A stretch of 64,000 nt of DNA, taken from Achromobacter animicus (GTDB lineage Bacteria; Pseudomonadota; Gammaproteobacteria; Burkholderiales; Burkholderiaceae_B). The notes beneath the pieces were generated by a model. It did no database searches. It was not told the origin of the DNA and saw only the letters and a list, made by a program, of their open reading frames with translations. The first letter of the stretch is position 1; each line of letters opens with the position of its first letter. Position numbers and translations under genes: made by a program. The stretch is taken from assembly GCF_902859585.1 (NCBI RefSeq), contig NZ_CADIJM010000003.1, forward strand, positions 124,001 to 188,000, written 5' to 3'. Shown here piece by piece: positions 22,360-30,498 of the stretch.

Positions 22360-23231
22360 CGTTTACCTACTCCATGTATGAGCCACGGCATGACGGACTG
22401 GGTCACCCCAGCGGCGGCCGCGACGGAATTTTTGGCGCGATAGGCCACCGCCGCGGACAAGGCTTCAATGAGCCCGAGCGCGGCGGTTTCGGAATTGGGA
22501 ATGAGCTGGCGTGCCGAGAAGGCATACAGCACGACGGAGGCCGTGGGCGCCAGCGGCGACGTGGGCTTGTCCGTCAGCACCAGCACCGGCACGCCGGCCT
22601 GCTTGGCCGCGCCGGCCAGCGTCACGGTGTCGGCCAGATAGCGCGGAAAACCGATGGCGATCACCAGGTCTTTGCTGGTCATGCGCGACATCTGCCGCGC
22701 CGCGTGCGACACGCCGCCGGGACCGGCCAGCGACTCGACGGAATGCAGGTGCATGCACAGGCCGCGCTGCAAGAGGCCCGCGAGGAACCCGCTGGCGCCG
22801 AAACCGATGATGAAAACGCGTTCGGCGGCCAGGATCGTGTCGACCGCCTTTTCACAGGCGTCTGAATCCAGGGCCTGCAGGTTGCGCTGCGCGTTGCGGA
22901 TATCTTCTTCAAGCGTCGCGGCGAAGATCTGGACGGCGCTGGCCGAGTGGGCCAGTTCGGTGCGCAGTTTTTCGACCGGTTCCAGCGCGGCTTCAAAGCC
23001 CCGCGCCAGCTCGGCACGGAATTGCGGGTAACCCGGCAGATCCAGGGCACGCGCAAACCGGTTGGCGGTGGCCACCGACACGCCCACTGCCACCGCGAAC
23101 TCGTCGATGGTCATGGTGGCGACGCGGAATTGATGCGCCAGCACGTACTCGGCCATCTTGTGCTGGGTCCGGCTCAGCGCGGGCTGGGCCCGGGCGATCC
23201 GATCAGCGATCGTAATGGCGGACTTGGTCAT
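22356..23231 (-). CDS. RpiR/MurR family transcriptional regulator
   Basis: 291 residues: an N-terminal helix-turn-helix of the RpiR type (MAEYVLAHQFRVATMTIDEFA, VSVATANRFARALDLPGYPQF) and a C-terminal SIS domain from about residue 130 (VFIIGFGASGFLAGLL, DLVIAIGFPRYLADTV). SIS domains bind phosphosugars or related ligands. As first gene of the peptide-salvage operon it is the likely local regulator. A perfect inverted repeat 35 bases upstream of its start is a natural target, implying autoregulation. Some RpiR members control murein-sugar use, which would fit D-amino-acid peptidases downstream. Confidence 0.9.
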   Translation of the reverse strand: MTKSAITIADRIARAQPALSRTQHKMAEYVLAHQFRVATMTIDEFAVAVGVSVATANRFARALDLPGYPQFRAELARGFEAALEPVEKLRTELAHSASAVQIFAATLEEDIRNAQRNLQALDSDACEKAVDTILAAERVFIIGFGASGFLAGLLQRGLCMHLHSVESLAGPGGVSHAARQMSRMTSKDLVIAIGFPRYLADTVTLAGAAKQAGVPVLVLTDKPTSPLAPTASVVLYAFSARQLIPNSETAALGLIEALSAAVAYRAKNSVAAAAGVTQSVMPWLIHGVGKR

Positions 23232-23265
23232 CGAACAGCGTGGTGGAAATCAGGCGGCGGGTTTA

Positions 23266-23281
23266 TGTAAATCTGTTTACA
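23266..23281. promoter_or_regulatory. Inverted repeat TGTAAA-N4-TTTACA, candidate RpiR operator
   Basis: A perfect 16-bp inverted repeat (TGTAAATCTGTTTACA) lies in the AT-rich region just upstream of the rpiR-type gene, in a position to overlap its promoter. Assignment to that regulator is inference. Confidence 0.5.
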
Positions 23282-23318
23282 CACAAATTTTAGTTAAGAA
23301 AATAGATTTTCATACTAA

Positions 23319-23328
23319 GGGTATACCC
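23319..23328. promoter_or_regulatory. Palindrome GGGTATACCC
   Basis: A 10-bp perfect palindrome in the divergent region between the rpiR-type gene and the acetyltransferase gene. It may be an operator; no regulator can be named. Confidence 0.25.
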
Positions 23329-23424
23329 GTGAATAGATGTAACAATCCGGCTCTAAAAATCGGGGCCGGGTTGCGTTACGCTTGGTGCCCTTACAGAATT
23401 GCCCACCTTGTCCCGATATCTGGA

Positions 23425-23895
23425 ATGACCCGCATGACGCCCGCCTGGACCTGCAAGCCCCACGCCGATCTGACCCCCGCCGAGCTCTACGCCATCCTGC
23501 GGCTACGTTCCGAGGTATTCGTGGTGGAACAGAACTGCGTGTTTCTGGACATGGACGGCAAGGATCTCAAGGGGCAGACCGAACACCTCATGGCGTGGCA
23601 CGAGGGCGAACTGGTGGCCTATTGCCGCCTGCTGGAGCCGGCCCTGAATGACGGCCGCGCCATCATCGGCCGCGTGATCACCGCCCCGGCCGCGCGTGGA
23701 ACAGGGTTGGGGCATGAGCTGATGCGCCGCGCAAAGGAAGAAGTGCAGCGGTTGTGGCCGGGTCAGCCGGTTTATTTGGGCGCGCAGGCGCGGCTCAAAG
23801 GCTATTACGGCGGCCACGGCTTTGTGCCGGTCACCGAGGAATACATGGAGGACGGCATCCCGCATGTGGGGATGCTGCTGAGCGAATCGGCCTGA
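23425..23895 (+). CDS. GNAT family N-acetyltransferase (ElaA-like)
   Basis: About 156 residues, a single GNAT domain of the ElaA type. Visible marks are LYAILRLRSEVFVVEQNCVF near the N-terminus, the acetyl-CoA-binding stretch RVITAPAARGTGLGHELMRRA, and the C-terminal YYGGHGFVPVTEEYMEDGIPHVGM, which is typical of ElaA. The substrate is unknown. ATGs at 23425 and 23434 are both possible; the frame is open further upstream but those codons look non-coding. It is divergent from the rpiR-type gene. Confidence 0.9.
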   Translation: MTRMTPAWTCKPHADLTPAELYAILRLRSEVFVVEQNCVFLDMDGKDLKGQTEHLMAWHEGELVAYCRLLEPALNDGRAIIGRVITAPAARGTGLGHELMRRAKEEVQRLWPGQPVYLGAQARLKGYYGGHGFVPVTEEYMEDGIPHVGMLLSESA

Positions 23896-23925
23896 ACCGC
23901 CGAAACACATTCTGCGGTCATCGCA

Positions 23926-24333
23926 TCAGCCGCCGGGCTCAAGAAACCGCGCAAAGAAGCCATGGCGAATTTCCGTACGATCGATTTTTCCGCCCGTGGC
24001 GAAGTAAACGTCGATTCTGCTAAACGGTTTGGTGATCTCCAGGGTGTCGCCCTTCTCGCGTGGGGTTGAGATCAGCATCCACATATCAGATGCCGGGAAC
24101 ATCGCGGTCGGTGATGACACAGACTGCCCGGGAGCCAGGAGAAATCGGGTCGTGTCGTGATTGTCATTGAAAAAGACAAGAAGGTCGGCCTGGGCATCCT
24201 CCGCGTAGTGCAAAGCGACCACGGGCCTGCAAAAGTACAGGAAAAGCACCCAGAAAATCGGCGCTGCACACAGAAGTATTGCAGCCAATCTGACGCCACG
24301 GGGCGCCGTTAATTTTTTGGCTCTCTTCTGCAT
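23926..24333 (-). CDS. Small membrane protein, candidate immunity partner of the PAAR toxin
   Basis: A 135-residue protein of no recognised family. Residues 1-13 are basic, a hydrophobic helix spans about 16-36 (LAAILLCAAPIFWVLFLYFC), and a polar domain of about 95 residues follows. That layout puts the C-terminal domain outside the cytoplasm or anchors it to the membrane. The start overlaps the 3' end of the PAAR-toxin gene by 25 bases, so the two are cotranscribed. Immunity genes usually follow their toxin gene in just this way, which is the only reason for the immunity proposal. The base composition is visibly poorer in GC than the flanks. Confidence 0.6.
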   Translation of the reverse strand: MQKRAKKLTAPRGVRLAAILLCAAPIFWVLFLYFCRPVVALHYAEDAQADLLVFFNDNHDTTRFLLAPGQSVSSPTAMFPASDMWMLISTPREKGDTLEITKPFSRIDVYFATGGKIDRTEIRHGFFARFLEPGG

Positions 24334-25325
24334 GTGTGCGGTTCTTTGGCGACATCCTTTCCATACCCCCAGGGTAGAGGCACGGCGCTGACACGGTGGA
24401 GAAGCATGTTGGCCGTCAGTTCATGAGGCTTGGCTGCCCCATATAGATCGATTCCCAGCTTGATGGAAATGTGATCCGTCACGTCGTCCGCGCTTGCCGG
24501 CCACGGGCCATTCTGCGGGTGATTCTGTTGCGGTTTCCGCTTCCAGACATCAAGTGCGGCCTGCGCCAAGCCCGCCCCCTTGATCAGCTCGGCAGCGGTA
24601 AATCCTAGTGCAATTCCCACGTATCCGAAGTGGATGTTGGACCAGATGTCAAAGTAGTAGTCGAAGTCGCCGTACTTTTGCCAGCCGATATTGAAGTGTT
24701 CGCCCAGCATTTGTCGCAGTGCAGGCTTGTGGTCCCAGGGGCGGTTCGGCCCGATGATATCCGCGAAAAGCGCGTAAGCGTGCAGCTTCTTCTCGGCCAG
24801 CATTTGCGCGTAGGCATTCCGTCCTGAGAGCTTCGTGTACCACGCAGCACGCTCCCAGTCTTCGTTGTACGCCTTGAAGTCGTAGTGGTTGGCATCATGG
24901 ATCTCGCGTCCCTGCCTGGAGAAGGGATTGGTCTTCATCTCCCGTACGATGAACTCGGCCAGCGGCACAGCCGTGTCGGCATGGGTGCAGCCGGGCTCGC
25001 GCAGGCTATTAGCCAACAGACCGGTATTGGACGATGTCCGCGCGATATCACCCGGTCCGGGATCCAGCACCGCTATGTCCTGACTGGCGATCAGCGTGGC
25101 GCCGCAGGCTGTCTTCATGCCTTCAATTGCCACAAGACCATCATCGACGATGAAGCTGGAAACACCTTCGACGATGGGATACGTGCCCTTGCACTGCGGA
25201 CAGGCCACCAGGTGGCCCATTCCCGCAGCGGCCCTGCCCTCGATCGTGTACTGGGGGAACCCCTGCGTCACGGTCCCCCCGTGCGATGTCTTGTCGCCGA
25301 TTCGAACAACGGCGCGTCCTGCCAT
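24309..25325 (-). CDS. PAAR-domain protein with C-terminal polymorphic toxin type 44 domain
   Basis: 338 residues. Residues 1-88 form a PAAR domain (VVRIGDKTSHGGTVTQG; CPQC at 42-45; GMKTACGATLIAS), the cone that caps a type VI secretion spike. From about residue 120 to 310 the sequence matches the toxin-44 (Ntox44) pattern: EFIVREMKTNPFS, RPWDHKPALRQML with DHK at 198-200, DIWSNIHFGYVG at 226-237, then a GFTAAELIKGAGLAQ helix. Ntox44 is predicted to be a nuclease domain; activity is not proven here. AGGAG precedes the ATG. No T6SS structural genes are in the window, so this is an orphan effector. Its 3' end overlaps the small candidate immunity gene. Confidence 0.82.
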   Translation of the reverse strand: MAGRAVVRIGDKTSHGGTVTQGFPQYTIEGRAAAGMGHLVACPQCKGTYPIVEGVSSFIVDDGLVAIEGMKTACGATLIASQDIAVLDPGPGDIARTSSNTGLLANSLREPGCTHADTAVPLAEFIVREMKTNPFSRQGREIHDANHYDFKAYNEDWERAAWYTKLSGRNAYAQMLAEKKLHAYALFADIIGPNRPWDHKPALRQMLGEHFNIGWQKYGDFDYYFDIWSNIHFGYVGIALGFTAAELIKGAGLAQAALDVWKRKPQQNHPQNGPWPASADDVTDHISIKLGIDLYGAAKPHELTANMLLHRVSAVPLPWGYGKDVAKEPHTCRREPKN

Positions 25326-25469
25326 GCTGCGGCTCCTGACATTTTTCGGGTGCGCTTGAGTCTACGTATCGCAGACCACCAATCAATCAGAAAAGTCGGA
25401 AACCACAGTCGTGAAATAGCCCAGCCTTTGACGGTGCGGGGAGATTGGCGGACAGTCGCCTCGCCACGC

Positions 25470-25513
25470 AAAAAGACCCCCGAAGGCCGGATCTCGTCCA
25501 ACCTTCGGGGGTC
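25470..25513 (-). terminator. Rho-independent terminator of scoAB
   Basis: GACCCCCGAAGG (25475-25486) pairs perfectly with CCTTCGGGGGTC (25502-25513). On the minus strand the stem is followed by TTTTT. It lies about 30 bases after the scoB stop codon. Confidence 0.9.
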
Positions 25514-25541
25514 AGTTCATGCAAGGTGAAGCGGGTGCGGC

Positions 25542-26195
25542 CTACTGCACCGCCGACACGTCCAGCTTCGCCGCCGTCTTGGACTTGATCTCGTCCACCG
25601 TCACGCCGGGCGCCGTTTCCAGCAGCTTCAGGCCGTTTTCGGTGACTTCCATCACGCCCAGGTCGGTGATGATGAGGTCAACCACGCCTACGCCGGTCAG
25701 CGGGAGGTTGCATTCGGGCAGCAGCTTGATGTCTTCCGAGCCGTCCTTCTTCTTGGCGACGTGTTCCATCAGCACGACCACGCGGCCGACGCCGGCCACC
25801 AGGTCCATTGCGCCGCCCATGCCCTTGACCATCTTGCCCGGGATCATCCAGTTGGCCAGATCGCCTTTTTCGGAGACCTGCATCGCGCCCAGGATCGCCA
25901 GGTTGATCTTGCCGCCGCGGATCATCGCGAACGAGTCGGCCGACGAGAAGATCGACGAGCCGGGCAGCGTCGTGACCGTCTGCTTGCCGGCGTTGATGAG
26001 GTCGGCGTCGACCTGATCGTCGGTGGGGAACGGGCCGATGCCCAGCAGGCCGTTTTCGGATTGCAGCCACACTTCCACGCCTGCGGGGACGTGGTTGGCG
26101 ACCAGCGTGGGCAGGCCGATGCCCAGGTTCACATAAAAGCCGTCTTGCAGCTCGCGCGCGGCGCGTGCCGCCATTTCATCGCGGGACCATGCCAT
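25542..26195 (-). CDS. scoB: 3-oxoacid CoA-transferase subunit B
   Basis: 217 residues, beta subunit of a succinyl-CoA:3-oxoacid CoA-transferase (ScoB/PcaJ/AtoA group). The catalytic glutamate is Glu47 in [10 protein letters not shown], preceded by [36 protein letters not shown] and [18 protein letters not shown] are typical of the subunit. It transfers CoA from succinyl-CoA to acetoacetate or a related 3-oxoacid, so ketone bodies or beta-ketoadipate can enter central metabolism. It follows scoA by 12 bases and ends at a strong terminator. Confidence 0.93.
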   Translation of the reverse strand: MAWSRDEMAARAARELQDGFYVNLGIGLPTLVANHVPAGVEVWLQSENGLLGIGPFPTDDQVDADLINAGKQTVTTLPGSSIFSSADSFAMIRGGKINLAILGAMQVSEKGDLANWMIPGKMVKGMGGAMDLVAGVGRVVVLMEHVAKKKDGSEDIKLLPECNLPLTGVGVVDLIITDLGVMEVTENGLKLLETAPGVTVDEIKSKTAAKLDVSAVQ

Positions 26196-26207
26196 GTCGT
26201 CTTCTCC

Positions 26208-26906
26208 TTAGGCCGGGCGAGTGGTGCGTTGTTCGATGCGCTTTTCGGGCGTGGCGTTCACCACGATCCGTTGCACATAGATGCCGGGCAGATGGATCTG
26301 ATCCGGGTCCAGGCTGCCGGTGTCGACGATCTGTTCGACCTCGACGACCGTGAACTTGCCCGCCATGGCGACGTTCGGATTGAAGTTGCGCGCGGTCTTG
26401 CGGAACACCAGGTTGCCGCTGCGGTCGGCGATGTGCGCCTTGACCAGCGACACGTCCGGCACCAGCGAACGCTCCATCACGTACTGATGGCCGTCGAACT
26501 CGCGGATTTCCTTGCCCTCGGCCACGATGGTGCCCACACCGGTGCGGGTGAAGAACGCCGGAATGCCGGCGCCGCCGGCGCGCAGCTTTTCGGCCAGCGT
26601 GCCCTGCGGCGTGAATTCAAGCTCGAGTTCGCCCGACAGATACTGGCGTTCGAATTCCTTGTTCTCGCCGACGTAGGACGCGATCATCTTGCGCACCTGG
26701 CGCGTGTTGAGCAGCTGGCCCAGGCCAAAACCGTCGACGCCCGCGTTGTTGCTGATGCAGGTGAGATCCTTGACGCCCGAATCGCGCAGTGCGGCGATCA
26801 GCGCCTCGGGAATACCGCACAGGCCGAAACCGCCCACGGCGATCATCTGACCGTCCTTGACGATGCCTGCCAGCGCCTCCTGGGCGCTTGCATAAACCTT
26901 GTCCAT
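26208..26906 (-). CDS. scoA: 3-oxoacid CoA-transferase subunit A
   Basis: 232 residues, alpha subunit of the same CoA-transferase. The family signature is visible as VGGFGLCGIPEALIAAL near the N-terminus, followed by LTCISNNAGVDGFGLG, GELELEFTPQGTLAEKLRAGGAGIPAFFTRTGVGT and FRKTARNFNPNVAMA. It forms a heteromer with ScoB. No aromatic-pathway genes lie nearby, so the acetoacetate role (Sco) is favoured over the protocatechuate role (PcaIJ), although sequence alone does not separate them. Confidence 0.93.
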   Translation of the reverse strand: MDKVYASAQEALAGIVKDGQMIAVGGFGLCGIPEALIAALRDSGVKDLTCISNNAGVDGFGLGQLLNTRQVRKMIASYVGENKEFERQYLSGELELEFTPQGTLAEKLRAGGAGIPAFFTRTGVGTIVAEGKEIREFDGHQYVMERSLVPDVSLVKAHIADRSGNLVFRKTARNFNPNVAMAGKFTVVEVEQIVDTGSLDPDQIHLPGIYVQRIVVNATPEKRIEQRTTRPA

Positions 26907-27191
26907 CGCTCCAACTCCTAGTTAAGGTCTAACCAAAGTGAGCCCGCCCCGCCGCTACCCGCGCACGGGTCCCGGAAAAATTGGGGAATCGGGACAAGCC
27001 CAGTCGTTCCTTGGGGCGCGGCTGTTGGCGCAGGCTACGCGGGCATCGCGGCGAGGCCCGATTTCCGTGAAGCGGTGGCGCCGAGGGTGGCGCGCCCTCA
27101 TTGCTTTTCTGATTTTGCGCTAGATTTTACCGACATGACCGGTCAAAGCACGCGCTATTTTGGCCGGTGCGCGGCCCGCGGCCGCGCATGC
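26907..27191. other. Intergenic region upstream of scoA
   Basis: About 285 bases without a convincing gene, between the scoA start and the thioesterase stop. It holds a loose inverted repeat (GTCCCG at 26969-26974 and CGGGAC about 15 bases later) and an AT-richer patch near 27100-27140. No clear promoter hexamers were recognised. Confidence 0.4.
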
Positions 27192-27641
27192 TCATTGGGC
27201 CGGCGTGAACTGCGTGGCCATTTGGGCCAGGACTTCAGGCGGCCACGGCGCGGACGTATTGGCCACGTAATCCATCCATACCAGCACATTCCGGCCGCGC
27301 GCATAGGGGCCCGCGTCGTCACCGACCTTCTCGAGCAGCAGCTCGAATTCGGCGCTGGAGCGGCCGATGCGCGTCACCTTATGCGTCACACGGACGGTGG
27401 CCGGATACGTCAGCGGACGCAGGAAATCGCACGACGCGTGCGCCAGGATCGCGCCATCGTCGGCCGGCAGCTTGAAGCCCGCGTTATACAGAATCTGCAT
27501 GCGAGCCTCTTCCATGAGGCGGAAATACAGCGTGTTGTTCAGATGGTTCAAGGCGTCTGAATCGCCCCAGCGCAAGGGCAATTCGAGCTGATGGGTGTCG
27601 CCCACCGAAAGCAGCCGCGCAGACAGGTTGTCCGGGTTCAC
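27192..27641 (-). CDS. Acyl-CoA thioesterase, hot-dog fold (YbgC/4HBT type)
   Basis: About 149 residues, a single hot-dog domain of the 4-hydroxybenzoyl-CoA thioesterase group, cytoplasmic. Typical features are ELPLRWGDSDALNHLNNTLYFRLMEEAR, with the catalytic aspartate region WGDSDALNHLNN, and GRSSAEFELLLEKVG. The GTG at 27641 is chosen because CAGGAGT lies just upstream; the frame is open further but that stretch overlaps the opposing ETF-QO promoter region and looks non-coding. It hydrolyses an acyl-CoA of unknown chain and is divergent from the ETF-QO gene. Confidence 0.85.
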   Translation of the reverse strand: MNPDNLSARLLSVGDTHQLELPLRWGDSDALNHLNNTLYFRLMEEARMQILYNAGFKLPADDGAILAHASCDFLRPLTYPATVRVTHKVTRIGRSSAEFELLLEKVGDDAGPYARGRNVLVWMDYVANTSAPWPPEVLAQMATQFTPAQ

Positions 27642-27753
27642 CAATAACTCCTGAAGGCTAAAAGAAATGCGAAGGGGTACAGGACCCTCGCCTGCAATAC
27701 AATCGCCGATAATACTTCCAGCCATATATGGAATACATACGGGGAGCTTTGCA

Positions 27754-29400
27754 ATGTCTGAACGCGAGTCGATGGAATATGACGTGGTCGTGGTTGGCGG
27801 TGGTCCCGCCGGCCTGGCCACAGCAATCCGTCTGAAGCAGCTGGCCGCTGAGAAGAATCAGGAGATCGGCGTCTGCGTACTGGAAAAAGGCGCGGAACTT
27901 GGCGCGCACATCCTGTCCGGCGCCGTCATGGACCCGCTGGCGCTGACCGAACTCATCCCCGACTGGAAAGAGAAAGGCGCGCCGCTGAACGTGCCCGTCA
28001 CGCAGGACAAGTTCCTGTTCCTGTCCGAGACCGGCGCGCGCGCCACGCCGAACTGGCTGCTGCCCCCGTGCTTCCACAACGAAGGCAACTACATCGTCCG
28101 TCTGGGCGACGTCGTCAAGTGGATGGGCGAACAGGCCGAAGCGCTGGGCGTGGACATCTTCCCCGGCTTTGCGGCCGTTGAAGTGCTGTACGACGAAAAC
28201 GGCGCCGTCCGCGGCGTGGCCACCGGCGACATGGGCGTGGCCCGCGACGGCAGCCACACCGACCACTACCAGCCCGGCATGGAACTGCATGCCCGCTACA
28301 CGGTGTTCAGCGAAGGCTCGCGCGGCCAGCTCGGCCGTCAGCTCATCGAACGCTTCAAGCTGGACGATGGCCGCAACCCGCAGTCCTACGGCATCGGCAT
28401 CAAGGAAATGTGGGAAGTCGATCCGGCCCAATCCAAGCCTGGCCTGGTGGTCCACACCGCCGGCTGGCCGCTGGATGCCGACACCTACGGCGGCTCGTTC
28501 CTCTATCACCTGGACAACAACCTGGTGGCCGTGGGCATGATCGTCGGCCTGGACTACGCCAATCCGTGGCTGTCGCCCTTCGACGAATTCCAGCGCTACA
28601 AGACCCACCCGGCCATCCGCGGCACATTCGAAGGCGGCAAGCGCATCGCCTACGGCGCGCGCGCCATCACCGCCGGCGGCCTGCTGGCGCTGCCCAAGCT
28701 CACGTTCCCGGGCGGCGTGCTGGTCGGCTGCGAAGCCGGTTTCCTGAACGCCTCGCGCATCAAGGGTAGCCACGCCGCCATCAAGTCGGGCAAGCTGGCT
28801 GCCGAAGCCGCCTTCGACGCCCTCGTTGCCGACCGCCGCCAGGACGAACTGACCGCCTACCCCAAGGCCTTCGAAGCCTCCTGGCTGCACGAAGAACTGA
28901 ACAAGGCGCGCAACTTCAAGCAGTGGTTCAAGAAGGGCCGCACGGTCGCCACGCTGATGACCGGCATCGAACAGCTGCTGCTCAAGGGCAAGATGCCCTG
29001 GACACTGCGTCACAACAAGCCCGACCACGCCTGTCTGCAACCGGCGTCGCAATGCGCGCGCATCGACTACCCCAAGCCTGACGGCAAGCTCACGTTCGAC
29101 AAGTTGAGCTCGGTGTTCATTTCCAACACCAACCACGACGAGAACGAGCCCGTCCACCTGACCCTCAAGGATCCGTCCGTGCCGGTGAAGGTGAACCTGG
29201 CCAAGTACGGCGGCCCCGAGTCGCGCTACTGCCCGGCCGGCGTGTACGAGTTCGTCAAGGACGACCACGGCGAGGACCGCTTGCAGATCAACGCGCAGAA
29301 CTGTGTGCACTGCAAGACCTGCGACATCAAGGACCCCACGCAGAATATCGTCTGGGTGGCGCCGCAAGGCGGCGAAGGACCGGTCTACAGCGGCATGTGA
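27754..29400 (+). CDS. Electron transfer flavoprotein-ubiquinone oxidoreductase
   Basis: About 548 residues. ETF-QO moves electrons from electron transfer flavoprotein, reduced during fatty-acid and amino-acid oxidation, into the ubiquinone pool at the inner membrane. The FAD-binding motif VVVGGGPAGLATAIRL is near the N-terminus. LEKGAELGAHILSGAVMDP, YTVFSEGSRGQLGRQL and PGGVLVGCEAGFLN are typical. The C-terminus carries the 4Fe-4S ligands in YCPAGVYEF and CVHCKTCDIKDP. GGGGAG precedes the ATG at 27754. It is followed by a strong terminator, so it is a single-gene unit. Confidence 0.97.
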   Translation: MSERESMEYDVVVVGGGPAGLATAIRLKQLAAEKNQEIGVCVLEKGAELGAHILSGAVMDPLALTELIPDWKEKGAPLNVPVTQDKFLFLSETGARATPNWLLPPCFHNEGNYIVRLGDVVKWMGEQAEALGVDIFPGFAAVEVLYDENGAVRGVATGDMGVARDGSHTDHYQPGMELHARYTVFSEGSRGQLGRQLIERFKLDDGRNPQSYGIGIKEMWEVDPAQSKPGLVVHTAGWPLDADTYGGSFLYHLDNNLVAVGMIVGLDYANPWLSPFDEFQRYKTHPAIRGTFEGGKRIAYGARAITAGGLLALPKLTFPGGVLVGCEAGFLNASRIKGSHAAIKSGKLAAEAAFDALVADRRQDELTAYPKAFEASWLHEELNKARNFKQWFKKGRTVATLMTGIEQLLLKGKMPWTLRHNKPDHACLQPASQCARIDYPKPDGKLTFDKLSSVFISNTNHDENEPVHLTLKDPSVPVKVNLAKYGGPESRYCPAGVYEFVKDDHGEDRLQINAQNCVHCKTCDIKDPTQNIVWVAPQGGEGPVYSGM

Positions 29401-29429
29401 CACTAAGGGCGCACCGCGCCCGCCCAGAA

Positions 29430-29455
29430 GGCGCCCCGCGGGGCGCCTTTTTTTC
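29430..29455 (+). terminator. Rho-independent terminator after the ETF-QO gene
   Basis: GGCGCCCC-GC-GGGGCGCC forms a perfect, very stable stem followed by seven T, 30 bases after the stop codon. Confidence 0.95.
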
Positions 29456-29475
29456 CGACTGCCTGGAGCGACAAC

Positions 29476-30327
29476 ATGAGCGAACGCGTACTTCTGATCG
29501 GCTGCGGTGACCTGGGCATGCGCGCGGCACAGCGCTTTCTGGCGCGCGGCGACGAGGTCCATGCGCTGCGCCGCCACCCGCCCGCCGGCGATGCCAGCGG
29601 CGTTCAATGGCTGCAGGGCGATATCACGCGCCCGGACACGCTTGCCTCTCTACCGCGAGGCGTCACGCGGCTTATCCACCTGCCCTCGCCCGGTGCGCGC
29701 GATCCGCAGGCCTACCGCGGCGTGTTTGTGGATGGCCTGGCCAACGTGATGCAAGCGATGGATAGATCCGCCTTGAAGCGCATCGTGTTCGTCTCTTCCA
29801 GCGCCGTATACGGTGAACATCACGGCGGCTGGGTGGACGAAGACACGCCGCCCGCGCCGCAAGGCTTCAATGGGAAAGTGCTGCTCGAAGCCGAAGCCAC
29901 GCTCGCCGCACAGCCGGTTTCCTCGGCGGCGCTGCGGCTCGCGGGCCTGTACGGGCCAGGCCGAATGCAACTCATCGAGCGCCTGCGCAGCGGCGCGGCA
30001 GGGGCGCCTGTGCAGCCCGAGCATTGGGCCAACCGCATCCACATCGACGACGCGGCCGCCGCCGTGGTGCACCTGGCGCTGCTGCCAGAGGTTGCGCCGG
30101 TGTACATCGGTTGCGATGACACGCCCCTGCCTTTGCACGTCCTGTATGCCGAACTGGCCCGGATGATCGGCGCCCCGGCCCCGCGCGAGGCGGCGGCGCC
30201 CGCCAACGTAGGCAGCAAGAAGCTCAGCAATGCGCGCCTGCGCGCCAGCGGCCTGTCGCTGCAATGGCCCGATTCACGGCAGGGCTACGCGGCGTTGCTG
30301 GCCGACGGCGACGCGGCGCAGACATAG
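29476..30327 (+). CDS. NAD-dependent epimerase/dehydratase family protein (YeeZ-like SDR)
   Basis: 283 residues of the extended SDR fold. The nucleotide-binding motif is LLIGCGDLGMRAAQRFLARG at the N-terminus (GxGxxG with a cysteine). RIVFVSSSAVYGEHHGGWVDED contains the serine and tyrosine of the active-site region, and ALRLAGLYGPGR and NRIHIDDAAAAVVHLAL are typical of the family. Closest resemblance by eye is to YeeZ-like proteins, whose substrate is unknown. It starts right after the terminator of the previous gene. Confidence 0.87.
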   Translation: MSERVLLIGCGDLGMRAAQRFLARGDEVHALRRHPPAGDASGVQWLQGDITRPDTLASLPRGVTRLIHLPSPGARDPQAYRGVFVDGLANVMQAMDRSALKRIVFVSSSAVYGEHHGGWVDEDTPPAPQGFNGKVLLEAEATLAAQPVSSAALRLAGLYGPGRMQLIERLRSGAAGAPVQPEHWANRIHIDDAAAAVVHLALLPEVAPVYIGCDDTPLPLHVLYAELARMIGAPAPREAAAPANVGSKKLSNARLRASGLSLQWPDSRQGYAALLADGDAAQT

Positions 30328-30498
30328 TTCGGTTCACACCGAATCGTTGCCTGCGGGGCTGGCGGATACTGGCGGCCGAATCCCCCACCGGTCACCGCCC
30401 ACCCGCCATGCCGCCACGCGTCCCGATCCACGCGATTCCGCTATCGCGCGCTTCCTGACGCGCGTGTCCCAGTTTGATTTTCAAAAGGACAGCAACCC

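Noticed and set aside
27642-27821. N-terminal extension of the thioesterase frame by 60 codons
   Set aside because: The added stretch overlaps the opposing ETF-QO start and reads like low-complexity non-coding sequence. A GTG with CAGGAGT upstream gives a normal family N-terminus.
27658-29607. A 649-codon minus-strand frame antisense to the ETF-QO gene
   Set aside because: The plus strand encodes a complete, motif-rich ETF-QO with its own ribosome binding site and terminator. The antisense product has no recognisable domain.
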